Shown: positions 35,415 to 46,719 of the stretch, piece by piece
Layout: the number at the start of each line of letters is the position of its first letter
Numbering within the stretch: the stretch's first letter is position 1
Source of the DNA: Earliella scabrosa
Lineage: Eukaryota > Basidiomycota > Agaricomycetes > Polyporales > Polyporaceae
Assembly (NCBI GenBank): GCA_022605405.1
Contig: JABYQQ010000033.1
Coordinates: 1 to 64,000, forward strand
Length of the DNA stretch: 64,000 nucleotides
Reading direction: 5' to 3'
The notes under the pieces: generated by a model
What the model saw: the letters and a program-made list of their open reading frames with translations, nothing else
Told to the model about the DNA's origin: nothing
Databases searched by the model: none
Made by a program: the position numbers and the translations under genes

Positions 35415-38103
35415 ACTCCGAAGGGGCGTTTGCTATGGCAATCTAAACTCAGAATGAGTGAATACGTGGGAACGGCGGGGATAAGTACCATATATGCGAA
35501 AATCGTCCACAAACTGCTCATCGTGCCGCTCTCGACGTTCTCGACGTTGAGCTGGGGATGGAGTCTCCGGCCTTCTACTTGGACCCGTTATTGAACTTGA
35601 CACGCACCCTTCCTGCTCCTTCTGGTTCGCAAGGCATGGAAGCCTGCTGGAGGACTCGTGGCCATCGTGTCGCACAGCCGGTGGGTCTAGGGATGGTCTA
35701 GGGTTTGGCGGAAGAACGACTGGCCAGAGGATGACGAGGGCGGTGGGCGCGGAGAAATGACATGGTTACTATTTCCTGGTACGTCGTATGCACATTAACG
35801 TTGTCGCCGCTGTTTGCTGGGAGGTCGCCACCATTCGCAGGTTGTCGAAATACAGTAATGACCTGGTTGCCATGGATGTTTACCGGCACACCAGGGCCAC
35901 TTCAGCTGGCTAAGCGCAGCGCGTTGCGTTGATACTGCAAGCTTTAACGTTGAAATACGCTCGTGATGCCGTGAGTACTTCGCATTGAACGATATCATGG
36001 GCACATCCATGGCTACTCGCCGTCATATTGCCTCGCGACTTGTATGCCATGAGGAGACCATGTTCTTTCAACGTTGACCCAAGCCGCATGTTCACAGAGG
36101 GAGCCTATAGTAGACCGGTTGTGCTTTCACAGCGGTGTACTATAGAGCTCATCTCTACGGCTTCGAGCTGACACTGACAGCGACGAGCGGGCGAGTCGAC
36201 GATGTCAGCATACACAATCCCGTGGCGGATGGATGCGTACGAACGTAGTGTGGACATAGATTGCACCGCACCTGGGAAGGCTGTTTCTCGTCTCGGTGCA
36301 GTCCATGCGGATTGTTTCAGAGTTTACAGCCTGGCGGGTGCTACCTCGATCCTCACCAGAAGCATTCTCTATTCCATATCATATCGAACAGACGAGAACG
36401 TTTGTTCCGTCCGGGGCGTGATCACGAATAGCGCAACTAATTCCCCTAGGTCGGGCAAAGAGACCGATCGGGCTATAATAATGTTCAGACAAGAACCGTC
36501 GCATGAGGAGCGACCCATGCACCACGGAAATGCACACTGCAACCGTCAGCTGGATTCTCATACCAATCGCCATGCGATCACAGACATGGCTGCTCTCGCT
36601 ATGCATCCAACGGGAGCGCATACAATGACCTTGCTGGCAGGCCTTTGCCTGGAGTACAAACCATATCGCAGTCCTCTTGCGCTCGGTGATTTCGGGCCAA
36701 GTACAGCCCAGAAGGGTGGTGTTGTTCTAAGCGGCAAACATGAGGAAGAAGCCTCCTCATGGACTTGAAGTATGGGTATGTGTTCTCAGCCTATCTTCAC
36801 GCCAGGTTGGCGTCATCGAAATCTGGCTATGCTGGTCGTGTGACCCTTCCAGACATTCGCTGACCAGCACCATGTGCTCCAAGAGGTCAACGTAACTCAT
36901 CTCGCGACTACAGTAATTCTACATGCTTGAGCTCTGGGCCATGATGCAAGAACGGTGAACCCGTCGAGGACTCTCTTACATCTCGCAGGTATGTCCGGTG
37001 CCATGGCAGTCAAGTGCTGTGGTCCAGGTACATTGTCACTTCCCCTACTGACGCGGCGTATAGTACTCTTCGCTCCCAAGATCTAGACTCCCAAGGTCCA
37101 CGCGTACGTCTACTTAGAAGGGGTACAAGGTCATCTGCGTTATCCTGCACAATTCCTTGGAACATCCTCATGACGCGCTCACTCTGACAGACAGAGAACC
37201 CGTACGGCTCCGACGGCCTCCGTCAGCTGGTCACCGTAGAATCCCGCATTGAATATTCCGCCCCAATGGTATAGCATATTCATATCTGTTGGTTCACGTA
37301 GTTCCGATGGTATACCATCTGCTCACTTTGCTTGGCGGGCGCGCCGCATCAGCGAACTGTCAACGGCATCGAGGAGGCCAGGGAAGTGTGGTTGTATTGG
37401 ACACGCGCAATGCTGAAGAAGCGTCATGGGCGAAGGTTCCTTGATATCCAGCATGGACGACTCCGATAACATGCAACCTACGGTATTCCCACTTTGGGCA
37501 AGTATGATGCCGATCAGCGTCACTGCGCCCGGACTCGATGTTCTCTTCGATCCATCTAGGTTGCATCGTGCCGCCCGCAACGGACATCCAGAGAAGCTGT
37601 GCCAAGGAACACGAGGCTATAGGGTTACTCCACGCTGGCGCGACGGTATGGTACCGAGTTCACTGCTTGCTCAAAACACACGCCCATCCAGTTGTCTTAC
37701 AGGACACAGTGCATTAGCTCAATGATGCGTACAGATGACCAGTCATTACTGCGGCTAAGCAACACTTTGGAGCCCCACCCATGCCGCCACAATATTAGCG
37801 TATGCATTGCGGACTCCATACTCCGTTTCGGACATCTTAGTCCCGAATGATGCCGCACGCCCTCGACAAGGATCCTCTTCCACATGATGTTCGCTTCTAT
37901 CTCTCCACGGCGCATCGTTCTACCAACCTGACCCATTCCACGGCCCGGCGCTCTCGTCCTTTGTTCTCGTTCATTCCAAGTGAATCCCAACCGCTCGCTG
38001 TTCCCCCGGCCCTATCGTTGAGCAACCAACCGTAATTCTGATGTTACACGCGTCGCGCATGCCGTGTCCAGATTGTCGGTTCTGGCTTACGGACCCTCCA
38101 GGG
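35415..38103. other. Long intergenic stretch, no gene firmly supported
   Basis: Possible 5' exon(s) of the SH3 gene lie before about 35700. The largest remaining frame is 188 codons on the plus strand (36202-36768); it has no domain, no signal peptide and irregular composition, so I do not call it a gene. Confidence 0.4.
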
Positions 38104-38109
38104 ATAAAA
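38104..38109 (+). promoter_or_regulatory. TATA-like element of the M35 protease gene
   Basis: ATAAAA about 85 bp upstream of the ATG at 38193. Confidence 0.5.
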
Positions 38110-38192
38110 GCGGCTCGAGTGGGACATCTGGAGACCGCAGACTCTCGTTTTGCAGTCTTCGCATACCTCAGTCTCCAGCTGAACAACCGGCC

Positions 38193-39689
38193 ATGTTCTC
38201 CATCGCGCTCGTCACCCTCGCCATCTCTGGCGCGCTCTCCTTCGCCACCCCCACGAAGCGTGCGCCCGCCCTCGAGGTTTCGCTCACTGGTTTGTGCTCA
38301 GCCTCTCTCCGTCTCGTCGATGTTGCTGATGCGTGTCCCGACAGCGCCGTCGGAGGTCCACTCGATCACCGACATCAAGGTCACCGCGGCGGTGACGAAC
38401 ACGGGCTCCGAGGCGATCAAGGTCCTCAAGTTCGGCACCGTGCTCGATGACCAGTTCCCGACGCGCTCGTTCTCCGTCAGCAAGGACGGCGTCGCCGCGA
38501 ACTTCACTGGTATCAAGATGCAGATCGACCTCGAGGCCATGGGCGACGCTGCTTTCGTCACCATCCCCGCCGGCGAGACCGTCGTCGTCGAGCACGATGG
38601 TCAGTTTCCAATCTCACACGGAGTGTGATGGTCTCTCGCTGACGGCACCATGCGCAGTTGCCCCGCTCTACAACTTCGAGGCCCTCGGCACGGGTGCCTT
38701 CGAGTTCGAGCCGGTCACCGACTTCCAGTACATCCACAACGCTGAGTCGAAGGCCAATGCGTACACTGTGACTGCGAAGAAGGTCAACGTCAAGGTCAAG
38801 AGCGACGTCGCGAAGCGCGAGCTCAAACAAGCTCACGACAAGCGCGCGCGCGTCACCTGCTCCAACAGTAGCCAGAACAGTTTCATCTCTGCCAGGTACG
38901 CTTGTTTGCCTGCTACGCCTTTGCTTGCACTGCTGAACTGTGACATCATCATGCACCTAGCTACACCGAGGGCAAGTCGCTTGCCTCCATCGCTGCGAAC
39001 TACATTACCAGCCGTGGTGCGTCCGACTCTCTCTACAGGTCTTACTTCGGCACTGGTTCGGTAAGTGCACAGTATCATTACGTATCTGTTCGCTATCTTG
39101 ACAACCTGTTTGCATGCGCAGGCCACCACTGTCCGCAACGTCTTCTCTGTGAGTACATCTCCACCCACTACTGTCCGCACACCAGCTCACCAGACAATGA
39201 CTTCAGGCCGTCGCCAGCGAGAACTCCAGCAGCCGCACGTTGTCCTGCACTGACCCCTATGGCGTCTGCACTGGGGGCGTCATTGCCTACACCGTGGTCG
39301 CGACTACTAACATCTAGTGAGTAACACCCTAGTACTATCTCTTCCTCGCTCTTTGCTGATGGCGACGACCGCAGCTACTGCTCGATCTTCTACAACGAGG
39401 TCGCAAGCTCCCGCCTGTGCAGCGGCACCACTGTTGCGTCCCGCAATGTCCGCGGCGGCACGACTCTCCACGAGCTGACCCACGCGGTCGCGGGCACGAC
39501 GGATGTCGGCTACGGCTGCTCGTTCGACCAGAACCTCGGCCAGACCAACCCCAGCCAGGCGCTCCGCAACGCCGACAACTACAACGTGCGTATATGCTGT
39601 CTGTTTCTATCGTCCCGGTTCGGCGCTGACTATTACCACCTTGTATACAGTGCTTCGCGACCCAGGTCTACCAGAACACTCAGTGCTGA
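38193..39689 (+). CDS. M35 metalloendopeptidase (deuterolysin / peptidyl-Lys type)
   Basis: A secreted zinc protease of the aspzincin group. The start MFSIALVTLAISGALSFATP is a clear signal peptide, followed by a basic cut site (TKRAPA). A propeptide-like beta region follows (EVHSITDIKVTAAVTNTGSE, then AGETVVVEHDVAPLYNFEAL) and a second basic stretch (KSDVAKRELKQAHDKRARVT) that suits processing before the mature enzyme. The catalytic part has GGTTLHELTHAVAGTTDVGY: HELTH provides two zinc ligands and the catalytic Glu, and the Asp of GTTDVGY the third ligand. Conserved cysteines (VTCSNSSQ, CTDPYGVC, YGCSFDQ, ending NTQC) fit disulfides of Lys-specific members. About seven introns of 50-60 bp occur. 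All needed residues are present and the gene looks intact. Confidence 0.92.
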
Positions 39690-40053
39690 GCGGGTCGCGC
39701 GGTACTTTGGCTTATTGTGACGGAATTACGTGTTACGAGACATGATGCATGTTCCCTCACGCTGTCGACGTTGTATTAGTCGCACAATGAAAACTTGTTG
39801 TACCACTATTCCCCTGTTCAATGAAACCTAGAGATTGACCTGAGCCTCTACGGTGGCTAGTATCTGGGACGCCGCACAGGCCACCTCTAGCTCCTTGTGA
39901 ATGTCCTCAGTGACTGAGGCAGCACTATCGAGGCGATGGCCAATATCAAACACATCGTACATCCCAAGTGTGCATCAATGGATCACGGGTCTGCTTTACT
40001 TCTACATGTCTCACCAGGTCTACAAAGCGCTGATACTAGGTCAATTCTGTACC

Positions 40054-41323
40054 CTAAAAGTACGTAGGCAGGATGTAGTGAAGCTTCTGCCTATCTTCCT
40101 CCTTCTGCTGTTCCGAACGAGGCATGATGGAGAACTTCATCGACCCAACCTCCTCCGTGAGGATGTCTCCCTCGAGGGCAGCCTCGTGCAGCTCTTGGAG
40201 GACAGTAGCCGCGACGTGCCGCGAGAGCTTGGCGTTTGCGTGGAGGGTCTTGAACACCTCCGCGGCAGTGACGGGAGACTCGCTCTCCCGCCACGAGTCA
40301 TAGTCGGTTACCGTCGCGATGAGAGCATATCTGCGCATGAAGTGAGTCCCGAACTCTAGCGCAAAAATATCATCGGTATGGGCACGCACCCAAGCTCGGC
40401 CTCCCGCGCGAGCTTCGCCTCGGGCAGGACGCTCATGTTGATGATGTCTCCGCCCCACATGCGGTACATCTTGCTCTCCGCACGGGTCGAAAACTGGGGG
40501 CCCTCCATGCACACGATGCACCTGCCGGAATGCAGCGTCGGCTTCGTCTCGCGTTCGCCGTACTGGTCTGGGGTCGCCTCCTCGATGACCTTGGCGACGC
40601 GCGCCTCGAGCCACTTGAGGAGCCGCGAGGTGAATGGGTCGCCAAACGCCGCGTGTGCGACGATGCTCGTGCCCTCGAAGAAGCTCGCGGGGCGCACACC
40701 CTTGGTACGGTCGATGATCTGGTTCGGGAGGACGAAGTCGCCGGGGGCGAGCTCCTCGCGCAGGGAGCCAACGGCGGAGAAGGCGAGCACCGTGCGGACG
40801 CCGAGCGACTTGAGCGCGGCAATGTTGGCGCGAGCAGGGACAGAAGATGGCGGGATGGTGTGTCCGACACCGTGCCGGGCGAGAAAGGCGACCTTGGTCC
40901 CGGTGGGGAGCGCACAGATCGTTATCGGAGAGCTAGGGAAGCCCCATGGCTGCGGAGTGGTCATATGAGCACATTCTCACCTAGAGTGTCTGGGTGAGGT
41001 CGCGAGACGATCGCCGTACCGTCTCAGGGTTCACACGTTTCCTATCATCCTAGGTCAGTCCATTCTTGCACAGGCATAAAATGATGAAGAGTACGAACAG
41101 GAACGTCAGATTGTCGAGATGGTATAGGCCGCTTCCTCCAATCACACCCACAAGAACTAACAGAGATAGGTGTAAGTGTGCTGCCTCGTAGATTGAGTGG
41201 TTATGGGCAATGCGCGGATGTCGCCCGGGCCCCCGATTGGGTTGGATAACGGGAAGTCGAGGCCCGGTTGCAGTGCCCTCAATACCCATAATGCGCACCA
41301 TTCTCCTCGCTGTTCGCAGCCAT
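40054..41323 (-). CDS. S-methyl-5'-thioadenosine phosphorylase
   Basis: Cleaves methylthioadenosine with phosphate into adenine and methylthioribose-1-phosphate in methionine salvage; cytosolic trimer. Splicing gives [20 protein letters not shown] (ATG at 41323), [15 protein letters not shown], then [40 protein letters not shown] (phosphate/ribose site) and [20 protein letters not shown]. The nucleoside-binding motif is [20 protein letters not shown], followed by [20 protein letters not shown] and [13 protein letters not shown]. It ends HYILPTYF. Four small introns are needed; the ATG at 40964 (MTTPQ) is intronic. Length of about 315 residues fits the family. It is divergent from DUF6697-like copy C, with 433 bp between start codons. 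Confidence 0.92.
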
Positions 41324-41756
41324 TTCTATCGGTGTTGCGCGTAGCGTACGCCGAGAGTGTGAAGATGGAGGGTAAGAGGAAAAGTGAAGAGGAGGAGGGC
41401 GGGCCCATCGATGAAACTTAACCTGACGGAGTGATTGCAACAAACCGAACATAAGCGCCCGTCATAAGTATTCGGCGGGTGGGATCCCATGTCAGAACTA
41501 CGCGCATTCACGATAATTGCCCATGATCCCTCCGTCCAGTTGATCACGGGCATTGAAGTGGTTCACCTTACTCGCAGCTGTATCCAATAGCGTGTAAGTA
41601 CATACTAGTACTACTTACTACCCACTATCAGCCTCTACTAGGCATCCGCGCGTGCTGGCGCCTACATCGCCGCTAGGCTTTCACCAACACCGTCACGTTG
41701 ACCGGTGACCACCCGCATCTGATAGCCTTATACACGTCGTCATACTCAACAAACTG

Positions 41757-43643
41757 ATGCTGAAAAACGAGGAAGAGGAGGAAGGACTGCCTTCTCAAAC
41801 GGATATTGTCTCAAATGAGCCTGCTGTCGATGAGGAGAACGATAGTGTGAGCATTCGCATGGCATTCTACTTTGTTCGTGGGCCATTGACAAACCGAAGC
41901 AGAGCAATGACATGATGGAGAGCTCCCGTAAGTCTTTCAAGGATGAGACGAAGCCTGAAGTCAAATCCGAAGTAAGTGGCCATCCTGATGGCAATTTACA
42001 AGGTTAGAGACGAATGCAAATCCGAGTCGTAACCTCGCGTTGAACAGTCCCTGCGGAGTCTACCTCCCTCAATTGATAGCTACGTTACACGTGCTCATGA
42101 AACTGACGTTCCTAACTACCTGCTACGGTGCGTCCTTGGCCTTACTTAGGGTGACTGCCATAACGACAGCGTCGATAGGACTCGGCGCGGGATGGGATAG
42201 AACGAGAGCAAACAAGCACAACACCAGTTGCCTCCTCGCCTCCTAATCTGTCACGCTCGGCTCCAGTTGAGGTGGTCGTGTCTCGATGGGAGGACATTCG
42301 TCGAGCACAGGCACGTCACCGTGGAGTCCCCCCGCAAGCTACAAGAGAGTCAATGGACGTCAATGGCGCAGAAAACCCCTCCACTGTTCTCCCCTCACTC
42401 GAGGACCTTCCTGCTACGAATGCACCAGCAATTTTACGAGATGCGGTGGAGCGTATGCAGAACGTGAGCTGTTCTGTCTCTCTTTTGTTGGCGCCGACGT
42501 GATTTGATCCTGACCTGCGGCCCGGCGGGAACTACAGCCAGACGTCAAGATCAAGAAGGAGTCACAGCTGAGCGACGATTTCCTCCTGAGTGCCCTCACA
42601 TGGGAAGGTATCAACCGTCGATACCCGATCCCTGTCCCACGGGAAATCTCCGAGTACCGCTTCAAACGCAAGTACATCTCGCACCTTTACGGGGGCAACC
42701 CTCAAGCGGAATTCCCGAAGCCCGCGGATGAAAAGGTCGGATGGCACGGCATCAACGACTGGCAGTTCATCACGACAGACTTCAACCCGCATGCGCCCAC
42801 GCGACCTGGATACTCTGGGCTCTACTTCTCTCAGGAGAAGGCGGCGGATGACTGGGATGAGAGTATGCGCGTTCATCGCCTTTTCGTGCAGTTTCCGTCG
42901 AACACTTGGGTATACATGGGCCAGTACAAGATGAGTCCTGGGAGGACGCTCGGTACGGCGGAATGGAAAGCGCAGCCAGAGACGGTATGTTAATCTTTCG
43001 TTACAAGGATACAAAGATCTTGCACTGACGCTTGGGCGTGAACCCTAGGTCCGTAGGACGTGGGCCAAGGCCATTCGAAGCAAGGAGTGGGGCGACAAAG
43101 TCGCCGTCCGCATTGCCCTTCGGAAAGCTCGCGGAGCCAACTATGAACCCACAGAGGCCGACGTCAAAAACGCAGAGGTGGACGAACTTCGAAGATCGCT
43201 TAGTGACGAGGATATCATCAGAGCCTTCGATGAAGGCGAGGAGGTGAGTCCGTCATGATATACACTACGCCCCTCGGGGTATGCGGTGGCATTCATCCCG
43301 AATCCACTCATCCGTCATTTAGGAGTTCGGCACGTACACAATGACGTGCGTTGGATACGATGCGGATTTCGTGCGGTTCCTCGCTCGAAATGCGGATCGG
43401 TATATTGTACCTCCTTCGAAGGCGTCGAGGAAGTCAACGGGACTCTCGGCCACTGGCCCAAAGCGTTTTCCTGGAGATGGCGGTGGCAAGGGCAACAAAC
43501 GTTCTGAGGCAGTTGATGGGTCTGACACGGAAAATTCTGAGCCTGGATCAGACGGCGATGTGAAGCATATCTTGAGTGGTCCTACGGCTCCTCCGCAGCG
43601 ACGATCAGGCCGAGCTCGAGTTAAGCGTGTACGTACTTCTTAA
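41757..43643 (+). CDS. DUF6697-like protein, copy C
   Basis: Third member of the family in this window, on the opposite strand. The first exon, ATG at 41757, reads MLKNEEEEEGLPSQTDIVSN and ends at a GTGAGC donor. Later exons give KSFKDETKPEVKSE, then APVEVVVSRWEDIRRAQARH and AILRDAVERMQN. The core is DVKIKKESQLSDDFLLSALT, WEGINRRYPIPVP, YISHLYGGNPQAEFP, INDWQFITTDFNPHAPTRPG and TWVYMGQYKMSPGRTLG. Next come RRTWAKAIRSKEWGDKVAVR and SLSDEDIIRAFDEGEE, then MTCVGYDADFVRFLARNADR. The tail is Ser/Gly-rich and ends RRSGRARVKRVRTS, matching copy A. Function unknown; basic end and acidic patches suggest a nuclear protein. The exon(s) between 42000 and 42230 are uncertain. Confidence 0.8.
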
Positions 43644-44154
43644 GGTAGACAAGCCATTGTATTGAGGCCGCAGATTGTGAGTCGCCGACTGCTCTCGAGA
43701 AGGGGACTTGGTCGACAAATGTCCCGCTTACTACACCGCAACGTTCCGTTGTCTATCCAAAGCGCTTCTTCACTCTTCTCCTGAATTGGCGGCTCTGTGC
43801 GCCATCTTATCCTAGTGAAAATAAGATCCGAGCAATGGCTGGACATGTGAACCACGATGAAGAGCGAGCACAAGCTGCAGCTGCGCTTGATCTCAGCTGA
43901 GAAAAGAAAGTGCGGGTCGGGGTTCGATCCAACGCACAGCCACGTGGAGGAAGAGACGCCCAAATCGAACCGCCACCCAAAGCGCACTTTCCATCTTTGC
44001 AAGTCGCCCAGCGTCTGCCTCTCTCACCCCTTCTGGTTTCTGCTGCTCGACCTCGCGCCTTTGTCCCGGCCTCGCGCAACGCGTCTTTATTTTCGCGCCC
44101 AGCAAATCAGAGCACGACCCAGCGCCAGAGGAAGCCTGTGCGCATACACCCACC

Positions 44155-46158
44155 ATGGAGGCCCAGAAGCCTGCCGCAAAGTATGCCCTCTCGTCTCACT
44201 TCTCCTCGCGCTCTCTCAGCCAGAACGCCCCGGATGACAGGAAGCGCAAGATCACGGACAAGAACCTGCCGAATGCGCTCATGCAGAGCCCCGAGTTTGC
44301 GGAGGACTCGGCCATGTACCGCGACCTGCTCCAGATGGAGCGCAAGTTGGACTGGACGATGACGAGGAAGAGGGTGGAAGTGCATGATGCGCTCCAGAGG
44401 ATCATACCGGTGCGTGCGCGTGTCTTTTGGTGCTCCGGGTCGCAGCTGTGGCGTCTGTGGTGTACGATACGAGACGTTTGGGAGGCATCGTTCTGTGGCG
44501 CGTATCGTGTCTGTGGCGCGTATTGACTGGGTGTGGACAGGCGACGAGGACGCTGCGAATATTCCTCAGTCACACCGTGTCAGGCCAGGCATGGCAGCGC
44601 GAGGGGCTGGAAGGCGAGGCTGCACAACCGAACCCTGAGACTGGCGAGAACATTCCTGCGTGGCAGCTCCGGATAGACGGGCGGATGCTCGAGGTACGTG
44701 GCCGCTGCCTTGTTGTGTTATGTGTCCTTATGCGAGGTAACCTGAAGTTGTCCAACCAGCGTGCCAAGGACCGCAATCCCCCTCGCAAGTTCTCGAGTTT
44801 GATCAAACACCTGGTAGTCGAGCTCGACCGAGATACGACGCTCTATCCCGAGGGCAATGTTATTGAGGTACGTACTCCCCTGTTTCTGTCCCGCTCAAAG
44901 ATTCGCGTTTCGTTGTGGATATGAAGATTCCTCCACTGTGCTTCCTGGTGACCCTACGTGTAGGAACATGTGGATTGGTTTCACGCAGTCCTCCATGTTC
45001 CTACACTTCCCCTCGATGTGTCAATGACAGCGATCAGCGGGGTGGGGCGGTGTATGCGCTCCAGCAAGCGTTCTACACATGAAATCTCGGTCTCGCTCGT
45101 TGCGCTGCGCATCTCGGCACCCTGTCGATACGCGACTGTCAGATGATAGGTGCAACAATCAGGTACAGGGGAGCAGTCATGTCACTGGAAGATGGCACGC
45201 TATCGTCGTGCGAGGAGCGGCTGTTACGATACCGGCATCTGCTCAAGGAAGGACGCCAGCTGACTTTGTCATTGATTTTCAGTGGATACGAGGGGCGAAC
45301 CAGCCACAGCTAGATGGGTTCACCATTCGACGGAAAGGCGATGCGCCTACCAAGATTCGGATAGTAATGCATCTCGAGCAGCAGCCCGAACAGTACAGAG
45401 TCCATCCCGATCTTGGTGAGTACTGCCACGACGCTTGTCATCTCGTACTGATGTTTGCATCAGGGAACATCCTTGGAATCAAGGAAGAGTCCCGAACAGG
45501 GGTCATCCAAGCGCTTTGGAATTATATCAAGACACAGAATCTGCAGGACAAGCTCGACCGCCGTATTGTTCGTGCCGATGCTCGTCTTCGCCCAGTAAGT
45601 GGCAACAACGCTTGACCACCTCCCCAAAGCTCACAGCTTCGCGCGCAGATTTTCAACGCCGAGACGGCGTACTTCCAACACCTGCCCGAACTCGTTAACC
45701 GCTTCCTGCTCCCTCCTGAGCCAATCATCCTGCACTACACCCTCAACCCGACTGTGCCCCCGCCCGAGAAGCCGGCGGCATGGGACGTCGAGGTCAAGAT
45801 CGACGACTCGAACCTCAAGGGGCGGATGCAGCACGTCGTGATGAGCATGGCGGCAGACTCTGCAAAGGAACTCACGAAACTGGACGAGGAGATCGCGCTG
45901 CACGTGCAGTCGCTGAGCAACGCACACATGAAGCGGACCTTCCTGCGCGCGTTCGCGGACGACCCGCGCGCGTTCATCCAGACGTGGCTCGCGTCGCAGT
46001 CGCGCGACCTGGAGAGCGTGCTCGGGAGCGGACCGAGCGAAGGCGCGACGGTGCGGCAGGAGGATTTGAAGCGGTCGGAGTTCTTCCGCCTGCCGTGGGT
46101 CGAGGAGGCGGTCGCGATCCAGGAAGGTATGCGGTTGGCTGCGAAAGCAGGGCTGTGA
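44155..46158 (+). CDS. SWIB-domain subunit of a SWI/SNF-type chromatin remodeller (Rsc6/Swp73/SMARCD-like)
   Basis: A core accessory subunit that helps hold together the nuclear chromatin-remodelling complex. The protein begins MEAQKPAAKYALSSHFSSRS, then a helical MYRDLLQMERKLDWTMTRKR, the conserved TLRIFLSHTVSGQAWQ and IPAWQLRIDGRMLE, FSSLIKHLVVELDRD and WIRGANQPQLDGFTIRRKGD. The SWIB fold follows: YRVHPDLGNILGIKEESRTG, VIQALWNYIKTQNLQDKLDR and RRIVRADARLRPIF. A C-terminal coiled region with HVQSLSNAHMKRTFLRAF ends EGMRLAAKAGL. These blocks and their order are those of SMARCD/Rsc6 proteins. About six introns; one short exon near 44900-45270 is not fully resolved. It is followed 560 bp later by the BAR-SH3 gene on the same strand. 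Confidence 0.88.
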
Positions 46159-46719
46159 CTGCTGTCGAGGGTGGGGTGCAGCTGTGGGCGAGCCGAGTCG
46201 ATGTTGCTACGTTATGGACGATGTTCTCTGTAGTTTGTATTGTCCTAGTTCTCATGCTCTCGCTGTCAAGCCCGGTCCGCCGTACGATGTCCCATTGTCT
46301 ATACTACTTACTCGACATGCTGGGGAATATAGCTATATACTTACACTGTTCTCCCATGTTGCCCTGATGCTACTTATAGCCCAGGCGGGGACTTGGAACC
46401 AGGAAAGCATGCATGTATGCCGCCGGCTATCTCGGCCAAGGACAATCGTCGAACGATCTCGCGAAATTCGTTCGCCAGCCAATCAGAGCGTTGATGGAAG
46501 GCTCAATATGGACGCGACGGCTTCCCGATCGCATCTCGATGATGATTGTGCCTCGGAGGTGGCCAGAACGCTGAAGACGTTGGCGAGCTTGCGCTCGTTG
46601 CCATTCCCCAGCTCACAGCATATATCCAGCTCACGACCGCCCCGACCTTCTGCACGACGAGCCCGAGCCACCTCACAACAACGAACGCCCGGAGATAGTG
46701 AGCAGACCAGTTAAACGCC

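Noticed and set aside
36202..36768. 188-codon plus-strand open frame
   Set aside because: No domain, signal or membrane segment, no splice context, and irregular residue content; it can occur by chance in GC-rich DNA.
40964..40968. ATG giving [12 protein letters not shown] as the start of methylthioadenosine phosphorylase
   Set aside because: That frame lacks the GGSGLYHL nucleotide-binding start; splicing MAANSEEN to [12 protein letters not shown] and VNPET to PWGFPSS restores the family's N terminus.
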